A program made the translations under genes and the position numbers. From Halanaerobiales bacterium (GTDB lineage: Bacteria > Bacillota_F > Halanaerobiia > DY22613): a DNA stretch of 64,000 bases. Location: NCBI GenBank assembly GCA_023128035.1, contig JAGMES010000005.1, positions 1-64,000 of the forward strand, read 5' to 3'. Positions 30,085 to 40,015 of this stretch are shown here, in pieces (positions within the stretch are counted from its first letter, which is position 1; every line of letters starts with the position of its first letter). The notes under the pieces are model-generated. The model ran no database searches. It was given only the letters and a program-made list of their open reading frames with translations, and was not told the DNA's origin.

Positions 30085-33000
30085 TTAGCTAACTTTTTCG
30101 GAGAATTTATAAGAGATCAGCTTGGAAACACCTGATTCTTCCATCGTCACTCCATATAAAACATCAGCTTCCGCCATTGTACGACTGCGATGCGTAATAA
30201 TTACAAACTGAGATACTGAGCTAAATTCCCGTAAAAAATTGCAAAAACGTTCCACATTTGCTTCGTCCAAAGGTGCATCAATCTCATCAAGAATATAAAA
30301 AGGACTTGGTTTGACTTTTAAAAAAGCAAAAATCAAAGCTAAAGCAGTTAAGGCTTTTTCGCCACCAGACATTAGAGAAAGTTTTTGCAATTTTTTACCT
30401 GGAGGTTGGGCATTAATCTCAATTCCTGTCTCCAATAAATTTTCAGGATCAGAAAGTATTAGTTCAGCAGAACCACCACCAAAAAGTTTAGTGAAAACTT
30501 CCTTGAACTCCACTTTAACCAAATCATAGGTTTTTGTAAAACGTTCTTTAATAGTCTCATCTAATTCAGCAATCATTCCTAGCAAAGATTCTTTTGCTTT
30601 ATTTAGATCATCTAATTGTTCTTTCAAAAAAGTTAAGCGCTTTGTTAAAGTTTCATACTCTTCCTCAGCAGCTAAATTCACAGCGCCAAGAACACGAAGT
30701 CTCCATTTTAAACTACGAATCCGTTTCTGAACCCCTTCCAAATCTTCTACAATTTCAAAATCTCCAATGTAATGATCAAGATCAATGCCATGATCTTCTT
30801 TCAGTTTTTCTTTAGTCATCTCTAACTTTGAAGTAAGCTCAGCAATTTTTACTTCATATTGATTCACTTCTTTTGTTAGTTCACTCACCCGGCGATGAAA
30901 CTTTCGAGCACGTGTGTCTTCTTTTCTAAAGGCGCCAGACAAATCTTTTTCTTCTTGCTTTAACCTTGCAACCTCTTCCCTCGCCTTCTCTTCATCATGG
31001 TGAATATGTATTTTATCTACTTCAATAGCCTTAATCTGATCCGTATACTCTAACTTATTCAACTCTAATTCTTGCCATTCATCTTCTAAACTTTGAATTT
31101 TAATAATATTCTCTTCTCTTTGCAGAACAATCTGTTCAATGCGCGCTTGGTAATTTTTCTCCTGTTCATCTAAAGAAGCTAATTTAATCCGTTTTTCTGT
31201 CCTTTCCACTTGAATAATATTCTTTTCTTCTATAAGCTGATTGTTTTTCAATTCTAAAGCTTTTAACTCAGCTTCTTTTTGAGAGTTTTCAGCACTAAAA
31301 AAATCTAGTTCCTTTTGAAGTCGTTGAATTTCACGATCTAAGCTACCCAATCGTTCATGGTTAGCTTCAAACTCATGATCTACATTGCTCAGTGAATCAA
31401 CTTGTTCAGTAGTATCTTTTTGTAATTGTTGCTGGTCTTTAAATAAACTAGCTCTATTCAGCTCTAACTGATGAATCTTACTTTGCCAACTTTCTAATTT
31501 TTGTGCCTGTTCTTCGACTTGTGTCTTCACATTCTTACCTTGTTGTGAAAGTTTTAGAAGTTCTTCATTTAAACCATTTACCTGGATAGATAATTCATCA
31601 ATCTCCCTATTTCTACCTAATAAATTATGATTATGAGACTGACTGCTTCCCCCGCTGACAGCACCTCCAGGATTTATATTATCACCATCTAAGGTAACAA
31701 TTCGTAATTTTTGTTCTCCTGCTCTAGAAATCTTTAATGCCGCATCCATATCCTTGGCAATAATAATTCTACCAAGCAAATTATTTACAACTGGAGTAAG
31801 ATGAGGATCCGTTTTGACAAAATTAGCAGCAACCCCTAAATACCCATCAATTTTCTTGAGAACTAATGATTCGGTCATACGATTACCACGAACCATATCC
31901 AGAGGTAAGAAAGTAGCCCTTCCTCCCCTCGTTTTTTTCAGATAATCAATGGCTTCTTTTGCATTTTTTCCAGTATTTACAACAATATTCTGTAGCCCAC
32001 CTCCTAAAGCTGCAGCAATAGCTTTTTCTTTATTTTGATCTACATGTAAAAGTTCTGCTACAACTCCAACAATCCCGACAAGCTTATTACGAGCTCGTAA
32101 AACATTCTTTACTCCCCCATAATAACCTTCTAAAGAGTTTTCCAGATCTTTTAACACTTTTAATCTCGATTTAACTCTATGAAACTCCTCTCTAAGAGAA
32201 GTATATTTATCTTGCAATTGATGTAAATCTTTTTGATCTTCAACCTGACGTTTGCTAAGATAATTATGATCTCTTTTTACTGAGACCAATTCATCATTTA
32301 CTTTTTTTAATTCCTGCTCAACCGTGTGTAGTTGAGTTATAGCTTCGTCTAAACTGCGATCTTTATGAGTACGTGATCTGATCAATTCCTCAATTTTCTG
32401 ATTCAACAGCTTTTCTTCATCCTGATATCGATTCAATTGAGTATTCAATTCACTCCGCTGTTTTAAAAATTCCATTAAATCAGACTTCAAAATTTCTATC
32501 TTTTCTATATCAATTTGAATTTCATCGGCTAATTCATCCATCTTTTGCTTATCTTCATCAATAGATTGATTTAATTCTTTTCGTAAAGAGGAAAGATCAA
32601 TCAAGGATGTATTATTCTGAACTTTTTCCTCGTCATATCTTGTATTTCCACTTTCTCGTTCTTTAATCTCAACCTGGATACGCTGTTGTTGATTTATCAG
32701 GCTATTTTGTTTCTCTAGAATCATAGCCAGACGATTTTCCATGCTTTCCCGAGAGGCCTTTAATTCGAAATATTGGTTTTGTTTATTATTGAAAAGTTCA
32801 TTAATTTGATCTAACTCATTTTGTAATTGCTCTACTTTGGCATCAAAAGAATTAACAAGTTCCTCACGTTCATGAAGGTTTTTTGCTAAGCGATCTCTAT
32901 CACCAATATAAGTATTCAGCTCTTTATCATAAAAAGTCGACTGAGTTAAAAGCATGGATTCTTCTAATTCACTAAGCTCAGATGAATATTCTTTATGTTT

Positions 33001-33645
33001 TCGAGCGTTTTCTGCTTGTTTTTTCAAAGGTTCAGCCTGTCTTTCTAATTCAGAGACAATATCTTGAACTCTTGCTAAATTAAGCTCAGTTCCTTCAAAT
33101 TTTTTCATAGCTTCATTTTTTTTTGTCTTATATTTGATAATTCCAGCCGCTTCTTCAAAAAGAACTCGGCGGTCTGTTGGTTTGCTACTTAAAATAGTTT
33201 CCACTTTTCCTTGTCCGATAATAGAATATGCTTCTTTACCAATTCCTGTATCCATAATCAGTTCTTCAATATCTTTCAAACGACAAACTGAATTATTAAG
33301 TAAATAGTCACTTCCACCTTTTCGACTTACTCTTCTACCAATTGAAACTTCGGAATATTCTATAGGTAAATGGCCATCACTATTATCCAATACCAGCTGA
33401 ATTTTAGCAAATTCCATCTGCTTACGCTTATCGCTTCCCGAAAAAATAATATCTTCCATTTTGCTGCCTCGCAAACTCTTTGCACTCTGTTCACCTAAGA
33501 CCCAGCGGATGGCGTCAACTATATTACTCTTTCCACTTCCATTCGGTCCAACAATTGCTGTAATGCTTGGCTCAAAGTGAATTTTTGTTGCTTCAGCAAA
33601 AGATTTAAATCCATGTACTTCTACCCTTTTCAAATACAAAGCCAT
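30085..33645 (-). CDS. smc: Chromosome segregation protein SMC
   Basis: The 1186-residue SMC condensin ATPase has its N-terminal Walker A in [17 protein letters not shown]. Two long coiled coils (about 170-500 and 670-1020) flank a hinge (about 510-665, with [15 protein letters not shown]). The C-terminal head has [19 protein letters not shown] and Walker [18 protein letters not shown]. Length is standard. Its kleisin partners ScpA and ScpB are encoded at 62.4-63.9 kb. Confidence 0.98.
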   Translation of the reverse strand: MALYLKRVEVHGFKSFAEATKIHFEPSITAIVGPNGSGKSNIVDAIRWVLGEQSAKSLRGSKMEDIIFSGSDKRKQMEFAKIQLVLDNSDGHLPIEYSEVSIGRRVSRKGGSDYLLNNSVCRLKDIEELIMDTGIGKEAYSIIGQGKVETILSSKPTDRRVLFEEAAGIIKYKTKKNEAMKKFEGTELNLARVQDIVSELERQAEPLKKQAENARKHKEYSSELSELEESMLLTQSTFYDKELNTYIGDRDRLAKNLHEREELVNSFDAKVEQLQNELDQINELFNNKQNQYFELKASRESMENRLAMILEKQNSLINQQQRIQVEIKERESGNTRYDEEKVQNNTSLIDLSSLRKELNQSIDEDKQKMDELADEIQIDIEKIEILKSDLMEFLKQRSELNTQLNRYQDEEKLLNQKIEELIRSRTHKDRSLDEAITQLHTVEQELKKVNDELVSVKRDHNYLSKRQVEDQKDLHQLQDKYTSLREEFHRVKSRLKVLKDLENSLEGYYGGVKNVLRARNKLVGIVGVVAELLHVDQNKEKAIAAALGGGLQNIVVNTGKNAKEAIDYLKKTRGGRATFLPLDMVRGNRMTESLVLKKIDGYLGVAANFVKTDPHLTPVVNNLLGRIIIAKDMDAALKISRAGEQKLRIVTLDGDNINPGGAVSGGSSQSHNHNLLGRNREIDELSIQVNGLNEELLKLSQQGKNVKTQVEEQAQKLESWQSKIHQLELNRASLFKDQQQLQKDTTEQVDSLSNVDHEFEANHERLGSLDREIQRLQKELDFFSAENSQKEAELKALELKNNQLIEEKNIIQVERTEKRIKLASLDEQEKNYQARIEQIVLQREENIIKIQSLEDEWQELELNKLEYTDQIKAIEVDKIHIHHDEEKAREEVARLKQEEKDLSGAFRKEDTRARKFHRRVSELTKEVNQYEVKIAELTSKLEMTKEKLKEDHGIDLDHYIGDFEIVEDLEGVQKRIRSLKWRLRVLGAVNLAAEEEYETLTKRLTFLKEQLDDLNKAKESLLGMIAELDETIKERFTKTYDLVKVEFKEVFTKLFGGGSAELILSDPENLLETGIEINAQPPGKKLQKLSLMSGGEKALTALALIFAFLKVKPSPFYILDEIDAPLDEANVERFCNFLREFSSVSQFVIITHRSRTMAEADVLYGVTMEESGVSKLISYKFSEKVS

Positions 33646-33704
33646 CCCTCCGATTCATATTTACCCATCTATACATTTTACCACATAGTGAAAGAAAAGT
33701 GAAC

Positions 33705-33742
33705 GAAAAAAAGACCTATCCCATAAAAATAAAGGATAGGCC
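33705..33742 (-). terminator. Intrinsic terminator after spoVS
   Basis: GGCCTATCC and GGGATAGGTC form a stem followed by TTTTTTT on the minus strand, between spoVS and smc. smc must therefore have its own promoter or use read-through. Confidence 0.85.
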
Positions 33743-33777
33743 TTATCTCACATACGTTTATGCTAAATTTTTAAATC

Positions 33778-34038
33778 TTATCTTGGCTCAACAATGAATT
33801 TAATCGCTGTCCTTTCTTCACCTTCAATTATTACTTCTGCAAAGGCAGGAATTGTAATCAAATTAATTCCATTAGGTGCAACAAACCCTCTCGCGATAGC
33901 TATCGCCTTAATCGATTGATTAACTGCTCCTGCTCCAATTGCCTGTAGTTCTGCAGTCCCTTGTTCCCGTAAAACAGCTGCCAAAGCACCAGCTACAGAT
34001 TTAGGTTCTGATTTGGATGATACCTTCAATACTTCCAT
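33778..34038 (-). CDS. spoVS: Stage V sporulation protein S
   Basis: The 86-residue Alba-fold protein is nearly identical in pattern to SpoVS: EVLKVSSKSEPKSVAGALA at the start, then ELQAIGAGAVNQSIKAIAIA and a VIIEGEERTAIKFIVEPR end. In B. subtilis it is needed for late sporulation and links to septation. It is monocistronic here, between a sigma-H-like promoter and a terminator. Confidence 0.95.
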   Translation of the reverse strand: MEVLKVSSKSEPKSVAGALAAVLREQGTAELQAIGAGAVNQSIKAIAIARGFVAPNGINLITIPAFAEVIIEGEERTAIKFIVEPR

Positions 34039-34149
34039 GCTCTTCTCCTCCTTTGAAATGTATGTAGTATGCTAAAAATGTATAATAACTTATAAAAGAT
34101 CGCCCTATAGTAACTGTTTTTTAAAAAATAATTGCTAAGCTAATAATAT

Positions 34150-34176
34150 ATATTCTCTAAATTTAAGAAAATTCCT
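34150..34176 (-). promoter_or_regulatory. Candidate sigma-H promoter for spoVS
   Basis: On the minus strand GAAGGAATT (-35 like RNAGGAWWW), an 11-base spacer, and AGAGAATAT (-10 like RNNGAATWW) precede spoVS by about 110 nt. B. subtilis spoVS is sigma-H controlled, which supports the reading. Confidence 0.5.
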
Positions 34177-34198
34177 TCTTTTAAATATCTGAATTTTC

Positions 34199-34924
34199 TT
34201 AATTACGTATATTTTTATCTATTTTCTTTAAAATTTTTACTTCTTTTGTCGTTAAATGTCTATAATTTCCACTTTTTAATTTTTCTAATGTCAATGGACC
34301 CATACTTACTCGAGTTAACTTCAAAACAGGATATCTTACAGCATCCATCATTCTTCTCACCTGTCGATTTCGTCCTTCTTGTATAGTTATCTTTATGATA
34401 GAAAAATTTCTTTTAGCACTAATTAATTCTACATACGCTGGAGCAGTCATTCCATCTTCCAATTCTACACCCACTTGTAGATTCCGAATAGCCTTTGCAC
34501 TTATATTCCCTTTTACTTTAACCTTATAAACCTTGTCTATCATATGACTTGGGTGAGTCAAAGCATAAGTTAAAGAACCATCATTTGTCAAAAATAGTAG
34601 ACCCTCTGTATCTGAGTCTAATCTTCCTACTGGATGAATACGCTGGGGAATATCTTTGATTAGATCAAGAACAATTAAACGATCAAAAGGATCATCCATG
34701 GTTGTGATATAACCAATTGGTTTATTTAACATAATATAAACCATCTTCTCACGAGAGATAAGTTCTCCATTCACTTCAATATTATCTTTTTTAGGATCAA
34801 CTTTAAAACCTAATTCAGTAATTACTTTACCATTTACTTTCACTTTACCTTCCACAATAAGTTCTTCTGATCTTCGCCTAGAAGCAATACCTGCCTGTGC
34901 CATCACTTTTTGTAATCTTTCCAT
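34199..34924 (-). CDS. rluB: 23S rRNA pseudouridine synthase, RluB/RsuA family
   Basis: The 241-residue protein has an N-terminal S4 domain (ERLQKVMAQAGIASRRRSEEL). The pseudouridine synthase core contains the catalytic Asp in GRLDSDTEGLLFLTNDG, and the family's GRNRQVRRMMDAV. It follows cbiO by 2 bp. The call to RluB rather than RsuA or RluF rests on overall pattern and Bacillota usage. Confidence 0.9.
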   Translation of the reverse strand: MERLQKVMAQAGIASRRRSEELIVEGKVKVNGKVITELGFKVDPKKDNIEVNGELISREKMVYIMLNKPIGYITTMDDPFDRLIVLDLIKDIPQRIHPVGRLDSDTEGLLFLTNDGSLTYALTHPSHMIDKVYKVKVKGNISAKAIRNLQVGVELEDGMTAPAYVELISAKRNFSIIKITIQEGRNRQVRRMMDAVRYPVLKLTRVSMGPLTLEKLKSGNYRHLTTKEVKILKKIDKNIRN

Positions 34925-34926
34925 TT

Positions 34927-35772
34927 TTAATACACCTCTCTTTTTACATTCAATACTTTCATCAACTCTTTTTCTGCTTCACTAATAGTCAGGGGAATAT
35001 CAACCATAATTCCTCCCTTTTGTAGACGGGAGAATAGTTCTACCAAAATTGGTGGTCTTAAAGAAACCTGATTTAAAAACTCACGTTCCCGTAACACATC
35101 CTGAACATTTCCATAACGAATGATTTTTCCAGAATGAAGAATATAAATTTTGTCAACAATTTCTGATAAAAGATTAATGTCATGACTTGTCAAAAGTAAA
35201 GCTGTACCATAACTATGGTTGATCTCATTCATCAGATTAATCATTTCATCTTTTGATTCGGGATCAAGTCCATTAAATGGTTCATCCAATATTAATAATT
35301 CGGGTTTTAATACCATTGCTCCTGCTAAAGCTACTTTTTTTTTCTGACCTCCACTAAGATAATGAGGAATCTTGTCTAAAAGATGGCTAATACCCAACCT
35401 ATTACTTACTTCATTGACCATTTGATATATCTCATCTTTAGTATATCCATAATTACGGGGAGTAAAAGCAATATCATCATAAACCGTCGGCCCAATAATC
35501 TGTTCATCAACATTCTGAAAAACCATTCCGATCTTTTTTACTACTTCTCGCTGTTCTTTGCTAGGCTGGTGTCCAAAGACAGTTACTTCTCCTTCTAATG
35601 GTTTTAATAGACCAAGGATATGTTTGAGAAGGGTTGTCTTTCCAGCGCCATTAGGACCAAGAATTGCAATTCGTTCCTTCTGATGCACCAAAAACTCTAA
35701 ACCACAAACTGAAACCTCTGTTTTGTCTGGATAAATATGTTTTATACAATGAACATGAACAATCTCTTTCAT
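34927..35772 (-). CDS. cbiO: ECF transporter ATPase CbiO (cobalt/nickel)
   Basis: The 281-residue ABC ATPase has Walker A LGPNGAGKTTLLKHIL, the Q-loop VFQNVDEQI, signature YLSGGQKKKVALAG and Walker B LLILDEPFNGLDP. It powers metal uptake with CbiQ and CbiM. The start is the ATG at 35772, overlapping the cbiQ stop (ATGA); an open frame 20 codons longer would run far into cbiQ. Confidence 0.93.
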   Translation of the reverse strand: MKEIVHVHCIKHIYPDKTEVSVCGLEFLVHQKERIAILGPNGAGKTTLLKHILGLLKPLEGEVTVFGHQPSKEQREVVKKIGMVFQNVDEQIIGPTVYDDIAFTPRNYGYTKDEIYQMVNEVSNRLGISHLLDKIPHYLSGGQKKKVALAGAMVLKPELLILDEPFNGLDPESKDEMINLMNEINHSYGTALLLTSHDINLLSEIVDKIYILHSGKIIRYGNVQDVLREREFLNQVSLRPPILVELFSRLQKGGIMVDIPLTISEAEKELMKVLNVKREVY

Positions 35773-36467
35773 AATATCACCACCAATACGATTACTATTA
35801 TACCAGTTATGATCAGTAGAAGATCTCTCCAATGAAAATAAACTTCTTGTGAACTTCCCAGATGTCCAGTATAGCCCCGGATTATCATAATTTGGTACAT
35901 CCTTTCACTCAAATCAAATGCATGAATGAAAAGAACCCCTAAAACTCCAGCCAGATTTTTTAAATTTCCAAGGACTCGAATAGGACTACGCCCACCCCTT
36001 AGTTTTTGTATTGTTAATAAATTTTGAATTTGACTGATTAAGATAAAAAAGATTCTATAAGTAAAAAACATCCCCTCTACCAAAACTCCCGGCAAAAAAC
36101 GATATAACAAACCAAATATTTGTGGATATGGGGTAGTAAATATTAGTAGGAGTAAAGATAAAGCTGCTGTTACAGCTTTTAAAATCACAACACTGCAAGT
36201 TGTTACTGAAGACAATTTAAAAATAACAAAAGGTAAACTAAAAGAAGCTGGATAGATAGCATAATGACCAAATTTTATCAGAGAAATATTTGCTAAACGA
36301 TAACCAATGAGTAAAACCATTACCAACATGATGAGTTGAATTGGTTGATCAGCTAATATAATTGAAACTATCAAAGATAAAGTAAGCAAAAATTTGGAGG
36401 CAGCAGAGCTCTGATGCAACATGCTGTCTCCTTTATTGGCTATTAGATCAATATAGCTAAGATTCAT
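35769..36467 (-). CDS. cbiQ: ECF transporter transmembrane subunit CbiQ
   Basis: The 232-residue protein has five to six membrane segments. The cytoplasmic coupling helices are FRRG/A-x-x-x-type: YRIFFILISQIQNLLTIQKL and then the ALA/G-rich region around MYQIMIIRGYTGHL. It sits between cbiM and cbiO with a 4-base overlap to cbiO. No substrate specificity can be read from this subunit. Confidence 0.9.
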   Translation of the reverse strand: MNLSYIDLIANKGDSMLHQSSAASKFLLTLSLIVSIILADQPIQLIMLVMVLLIGYRLANISLIKFGHYAIYPASFSLPFVIFKLSSVTTCSVVILKAVTAALSLLLLIFTTPYPQIFGLLYRFLPGVLVEGMFFTYRIFFILISQIQNLLTIQKLRGGRSPIRVLGNLKNLAGVLGVLFIHAFDLSERMYQIMIIRGYTGHLGSSQEVYFHWRDLLLIITGIIVIVLVVIL

Positions 36468-36500
36468 ACCAACACTTCCTTAAGATTCAATTTGAAAGAA

Positions 36501-37226
36501 CTATCTTTTGAGCAAATCTGGTCTAACCTTACTAAAAAATCGAACTATAAAAATCGTAACTATAACCTCCATAAAGATTCCAATAAGAATAATTGCCATG
36601 AGACCAACAAGACCTGAAATTCCTAAAATCGATACTTCTTCAAGGTAAGTGTTCAAATTTGATTCAGTTTGAACAACTTCTAAATCATGAGTTTCATGAT
36701 TTTCATCTCCATGATTATGTGGAAGGGCAAACTCCCAACCTATTTGCGATGCACCGACTATGACCACCATAAATGATGTTGAAATAAGTAATGCTACCAT
36801 CACTGCAATTCCTGCAGAAAGTATATCTTTTAAATACACTTTCTTTTTCAAAATATTAAAAACTCCCCAACCTACAAAAATTTCCAGACCCAAAACCAAA
36901 CAATTAAGCCCAACAACTGTAATCCCACCATGACCCATAAAACTCAAAAAAGTATTTACAATAAAAACAGCGATAAATCCTAACCAAGGTCCAGCAAGAA
37001 TTCCAGCTAATATTGTCAAATTTATATGTATAGGTAATCCCCCCACTGGAATAGACATAGTAATCAGCATTAAAGCACTAATCACTCCGAGAAAGGGAAT
37101 ACTTTTGCGGATATCTTCATTTTCTACTTTACGAATTGCAACTACCAAAATCACTGCTGTAATTAAATATCCAATCACCCACCAACTAATTGGTAAAACT
37201 CCATCAGGTATATGAATATGACTCAT
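36501..37226 (-). CDS. cbiM: Cobalt/nickel ECF substrate-binding membrane protein CbiM
   Basis: The 241-residue protein starts MSHIHIPDGVLP, whose N-terminal Met-x-His chelates Co or Ni in this family. There are about seven membrane segments. A His/Asp-rich loop (HNHGDENHETHD, near residue 170) precedes the last two helices, which resemble a fused CbiN- or NikN-like part. No separate cbiN is seen. No cobalamin riboswitch is recognisable upstream. Confidence 0.92.
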   Translation of the reverse strand: MSHIHIPDGVLPISWWVIGYLITAVILVVAIRKVENEDIRKSIPFLGVISALMLITMSIPVGGLPIHINLTILAGILAGPWLGFIAVFIVNTFLSFMGHGGITVVGLNCLVLGLEIFVGWGVFNILKKKVYLKDILSAGIAVMVALLISTSFMVVIVGASQIGWEFALPHNHGDENHETHDLEVVQTESNLNTYLEEVSILGISGLVGLMAIILIGIFMEVIVTIFIVRFFSKVRPDLLKR

Positions 37227-37251
37227 TTTTAATGACCTCCCTTAGATAGAT

Positions 37252-37349
37252 AAAGTCGAAATAATAACGAAGTTATTATTTCTTAAGTTTAACAACTTCT
37301 ATCCCCACCTATAGATGAGGGGAACTCGCCTTCTGAAATGTCGTTAAAT
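37252..37349 (+). repeat. Family-A inverted-repeat element (98 bp, internally shortened)
   Basis: AAAGTCGAAATAATAAC, TTTAACAACTTC, a CCCC/GGGG inner stem and CTTCTGAAATGTCGTTAAA are present. The GAAGGAG part of the left inner end is missing. It lies 25 bp upstream of cbiM. Confidence 0.8.
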
Positions 37350-37384
37350 GTATGATAGCCTTTTTTTGCTAATTTTATACTATC

Positions 37385-37470
37385 GTTTGAACACAAATAA
37401 AATGATGACAAAAAAGCCACATCCAAAATTTCCCTGAGCTTTATTTGCCATCATTTTATTTTTACTTTAT
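37385..37470 (-). terminator. Large hairpin downstream of dacF
   Basis: AAATAAAATGATG and CATCATTTTATTT pair over about 60 nt, enclosing AAGC and GGCTTTTTT. It lies 20-100 bases past the dacF stop and before cbiM. A dacF terminator is likely, although the stem has interior mismatches. Confidence 0.5.
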
Positions 37471-37490
37471 TTGGTTAATAATATCATCTG

Positions 37491-38621
37491 CTAGATAAAA
37501 GTTTTAAACATTGATGATATCCACCGCCAAAATCGATCAACCAATGACTTTTTCGTTACCTCATCTTTGGCAATCAAATCAACCTGGCCCATTTCTTCTC
37601 CGTTAACCTCTATTTTCATTATTCCTACTTTTTGTCCTGCAAGTATTGGTAGTTCAAGATCCTTATATGGTTCAATCGTTCTAGTTGCTGTAGATTCCTC
37701 TCCTTTAGGAATTGTGACTCTGAATTCCCGCGCTGCGATGAATTCTAATAGCTTCTCTTGACTCTCAGGAACTTCAATTGCATGAACAGCCTGACCTTTT
37801 TTGATTAAGGTTATATTTATAAACTGATCCAGACCATAATCCAGTAGTTTAATCGAATCCTGCCAGAGTTGATCAGCATGAAGAACTACAGCTATGACAC
37901 TTCTTCCATTTCTAGAACCTGCTGAAATAAGACAACGTCCTGCTGCCCTCGTATAACCTGTCTTCCCACCATCACAGTCTTGATAATTCCAAAGAAGTTT
38001 ATTATGATTGCGCAATCCTCTGTCCCATTCATTCCCCGAAATCGTCTTATATTTGGTCTCATTTAATTTACGAAAAAGTTCATCTTGCATTCCATATCGC
38101 ATAATCATTGCAAGGTCAAAAGCTGTGGTCAAATGGTTAACATCTGGCAAACCATTTGGATTACAGAAAGTTGTATTTATTGCTCCTATCTCTCTAGCTT
38201 TTCGAGTCATCAATTCAGCAAACTTTTCCACACTCCCACCTATATGCTCAGCAACTGCTACAGAAGCATCATTTCCTGAACTTAACATGACACCATATAG
38301 AAGTTCTTCTAAGGTCAATACTTCACCTGACCTTAGATATATCGAAGATCCTTCTTGACTTGCTGCTCGTAAACTTACTTTAACTTTTGCATCTAATTTA
38401 CCTAATTCAATTCCCAAAATTGTTGTCATGATTTTGGTAATACTTGCTGGTGGACGACGCTGATGAATATTTTTTCCATATAAAACTTTCCCTGTTTCAG
38501 CATCGATAACAATAGCAGCATCAGCAGTAACATAGATCGAAGCAGTAGCGTATCTTGCAAAAAAACTTAGGATGAAACATAACAAAAGGGTTATGATAAC
38601 CCGCATCAATCCTCTGTTCAT
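37491..38621 (-). CDS. dacF: D-alanyl-D-alanine carboxypeptidase (DacF type)
   Basis: This 376-residue penicillin-binding protein has a signal peptide (residues about 5-28). The serine DD-peptidase motifs are S60-I-T-K63, SGN in LSSGNDASVA, and KTG in GGKTGYTRAAG. A C-terminal PBP5-like domain (about 275-350) is followed by an amphipathic tail for membrane association. It trims peptidoglycan stems. The start is the ATG at 38621, after GGGAG. It is the last gene of DUF2953-ytfJ-dacF. Confidence 0.93.
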   Translation of the reverse strand: MNRGLMRVIITLLLCFILSFFARYATASIYVTADAAIVIDAETGKVLYGKNIHQRRPPASITKIMTTILGIELGKLDAKVKVSLRAASQEGSSIYLRSGEVLTLEELLYGVMLSSGNDASVAVAEHIGGSVEKFAELMTRKAREIGAINTTFCNPNGLPDVNHLTTAFDLAMIMRYGMQDELFRKLNETKYKTISGNEWDRGLRNHNKLLWNYQDCDGGKTGYTRAAGRCLISAGSRNGRSVIAVVLHADQLWQDSIKLLDYGLDQFINITLIKKGQAVHAIEVPESQEKLLEFIAAREFRVTIPKGEESTATRTIEPYKDLELPILAGQKVGIMKIEVNGEEMGQVDLIAKDEVTKKSLVDRFWRWISSMFKTFI

Positions 38622-38701
38622 GGATTTCACTCCCATTTACCCTAATCATAATAACAGTATTTACAATATAAAAAAATCTATTCACAATTTAGGTTTTTCT
38701 T

Positions 38702-38734
38702 AAAATAAAAAGCTCAGGAAATCTTTCCTGAGCT
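38702..38734 (-). terminator. Intrinsic terminator at the end of ytfJ
   Basis: AAGCTCAGGAAA/TTTCCTGAGCTT followed by TTTATTTT on the minus strand; the stem begins at the ytfJ stop codon. It would separate ytfJ from dacF. Confidence 0.85.
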
Positions 38735-39153
38735 TAATGACTCTTATCTTCTTTTTTTACATTTTTCATAATTTCCTTAATTTCCTGCATCATCTCAGGA
38801 GCAATATTAATCAATCGCTCTAGAACTGCATTATTAGAAACTGGTAATAGTCGTACTTGATCTTTTCCTACCACCAAAAAAGCCACTGGATTTAAGCTAA
38901 CACCTGCACCACTCCCACCACCAAATGGAGAGCCTTTAACTTCCTTACCATTGGAATCTTTAGAATTTCCATTGGTTTTTAAAATAAACTCACTTCCACC
39001 AGCAGCAAAACCAAAACTTACTCTTGATATAGGAATTATTACTTCTCCATTGGGAGTTTCAACTGGATCCCCAACAATTGTGTTTACATCCACCATTCCC
39101 TTAATATTTTCTAATGCTGAGCTCATTAATGTTTCAATTGGATGATCGGCCAT
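38734..39153 (-). CDS. ytfJ: GerW/YtfJ family sporulation protein
   Basis: The 139-residue protein fits YtfJ (GerW family): HPIETLMSSALENIKGMVDV at the start, then ISRVSFGFAAGG, and GSGAGVSLNPVAFLVVG. In B. subtilis it is a forespore protein needed for L-alanine germination. It overlaps DUF2953 by 28 bases, a coupling seen in many spore-formers. Confidence 0.92.
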   Translation of the reverse strand: MADHPIETLMSSALENIKGMVDVNTIVGDPVETPNGEVIIPISRVSFGFAAGGSEFILKTNGNSKDSNGKEVKGSPFGGGSGAGVSLNPVAFLVVGKDQVRLLPVSNNAVLERLINIAPEMMQEIKEIMKNVKKEDKSH

Positions 39154-39887
39154 CTATTCTTAGCCCTCCTTTTATACTCTTTTACGAGTATCCTTAACCC
39201 TGTAATCATAAGTTTACCAATTCGCACACTAAATATACTTTCAAATTGAATATCCACTCCAGCTGTTTCATAGTGTGGAATAACTTTGAGATCAGGAGTA
39301 GTTTTAATATCTGAAAAAATAGATAATATCTCCACAAAAAATAATTTACCAGCCCAAATCAACCCATTAGACATCCCTGTAATAGATGCATCAGAAAAAC
39401 CAAAATGAGTGTACCAGATTAATTTTCTGCATTCACCTTTGATACTCATGATTAACATAACAACAACACGATAAATTGTTGCATTACTAAGCCATAATTC
39501 GTTTTGATCCTGATCTTCTTTGCGAAATGATTTCAACATCTCAGTCATTGCATCAAACTGATCAGTTATTTTCAAAAAAAATTTCAGTTTTTTAAGTAAA
39601 TCTTTAAGATTTATAGAATGAACCCCATATTCGTTTATGACCTCTTCTTTCTTTTTACCCTTTGCGCCAGAAACTTCTGCTTCTATCTCCATGATTGGAC
39701 CCAAAATCCAATTACGTATTTTGATTGCTGATATCTCGAAACGATAAAAAAGCAGCCCAAAAAATGCATCTACCTTGATCTCTAACTTATCATCCCAATT
39801 ATAACGATAATAATTGAAATAAACCTTTACAGGTAAAAGGAGTATCAAAAACGCTATAAAAATCAAAATCAAAAATACCCAAGCCAT
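39126..39887 (-). CDS. DUF2953 membrane-anchored protein
   Basis: The 253-residue protein has one N-terminal membrane helix (about 1-22, WVFLILIFIAFLILLLPVKV). The rest is a beta-rich domain with DAFFGLLFYRFEI and YTHFGFSDASITGMSNGLIW, which is typical of DUF2953. Function is unknown; it is consistently coupled to ytfJ in sporulating Bacillota. The start is the ATG at 39887, after GGAGGAG. Confidence 0.85.
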   Translation of the reverse strand: MAWVFLILIFIAFLILLLPVKVYFNYYRYNWDDKLEIKVDAFFGLLFYRFEISAIKIRNWILGPIMEIEAEVSGAKGKKKEEVINEYGVHSINLKDLLKKLKFFLKITDQFDAMTEMLKSFRKEDQDQNELWLSNATIYRVVVMLIMSIKGECRKLIWYTHFGFSDASITGMSNGLIWAGKLFFVEILSIFSDIKTTPDLKVIPHYETAGVDIQFESIFSVRIGKLMITGLRILVKEYKRRAKNRWPIIQLKH

Positions 39888-40015
39888 AAATACTCCTCCA
39901 GTGATAGCATTCATCTGCTAAACTAATTGGAAACAATTACTCTAACGTTTATTTTACCACCACTGGCAAAGTTTATACCTTCAAATCTTTATCTCTAAAA
40001 TCAACCACCACTCAA

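Noticed and set aside
37227..37490. Cobalamin or NiCo riboswitch before cbiM
   Set aside because: The gap is occupied by a family-A element and the dacF-side hairpin; the conserved boxes of those riboswitches were not seen.
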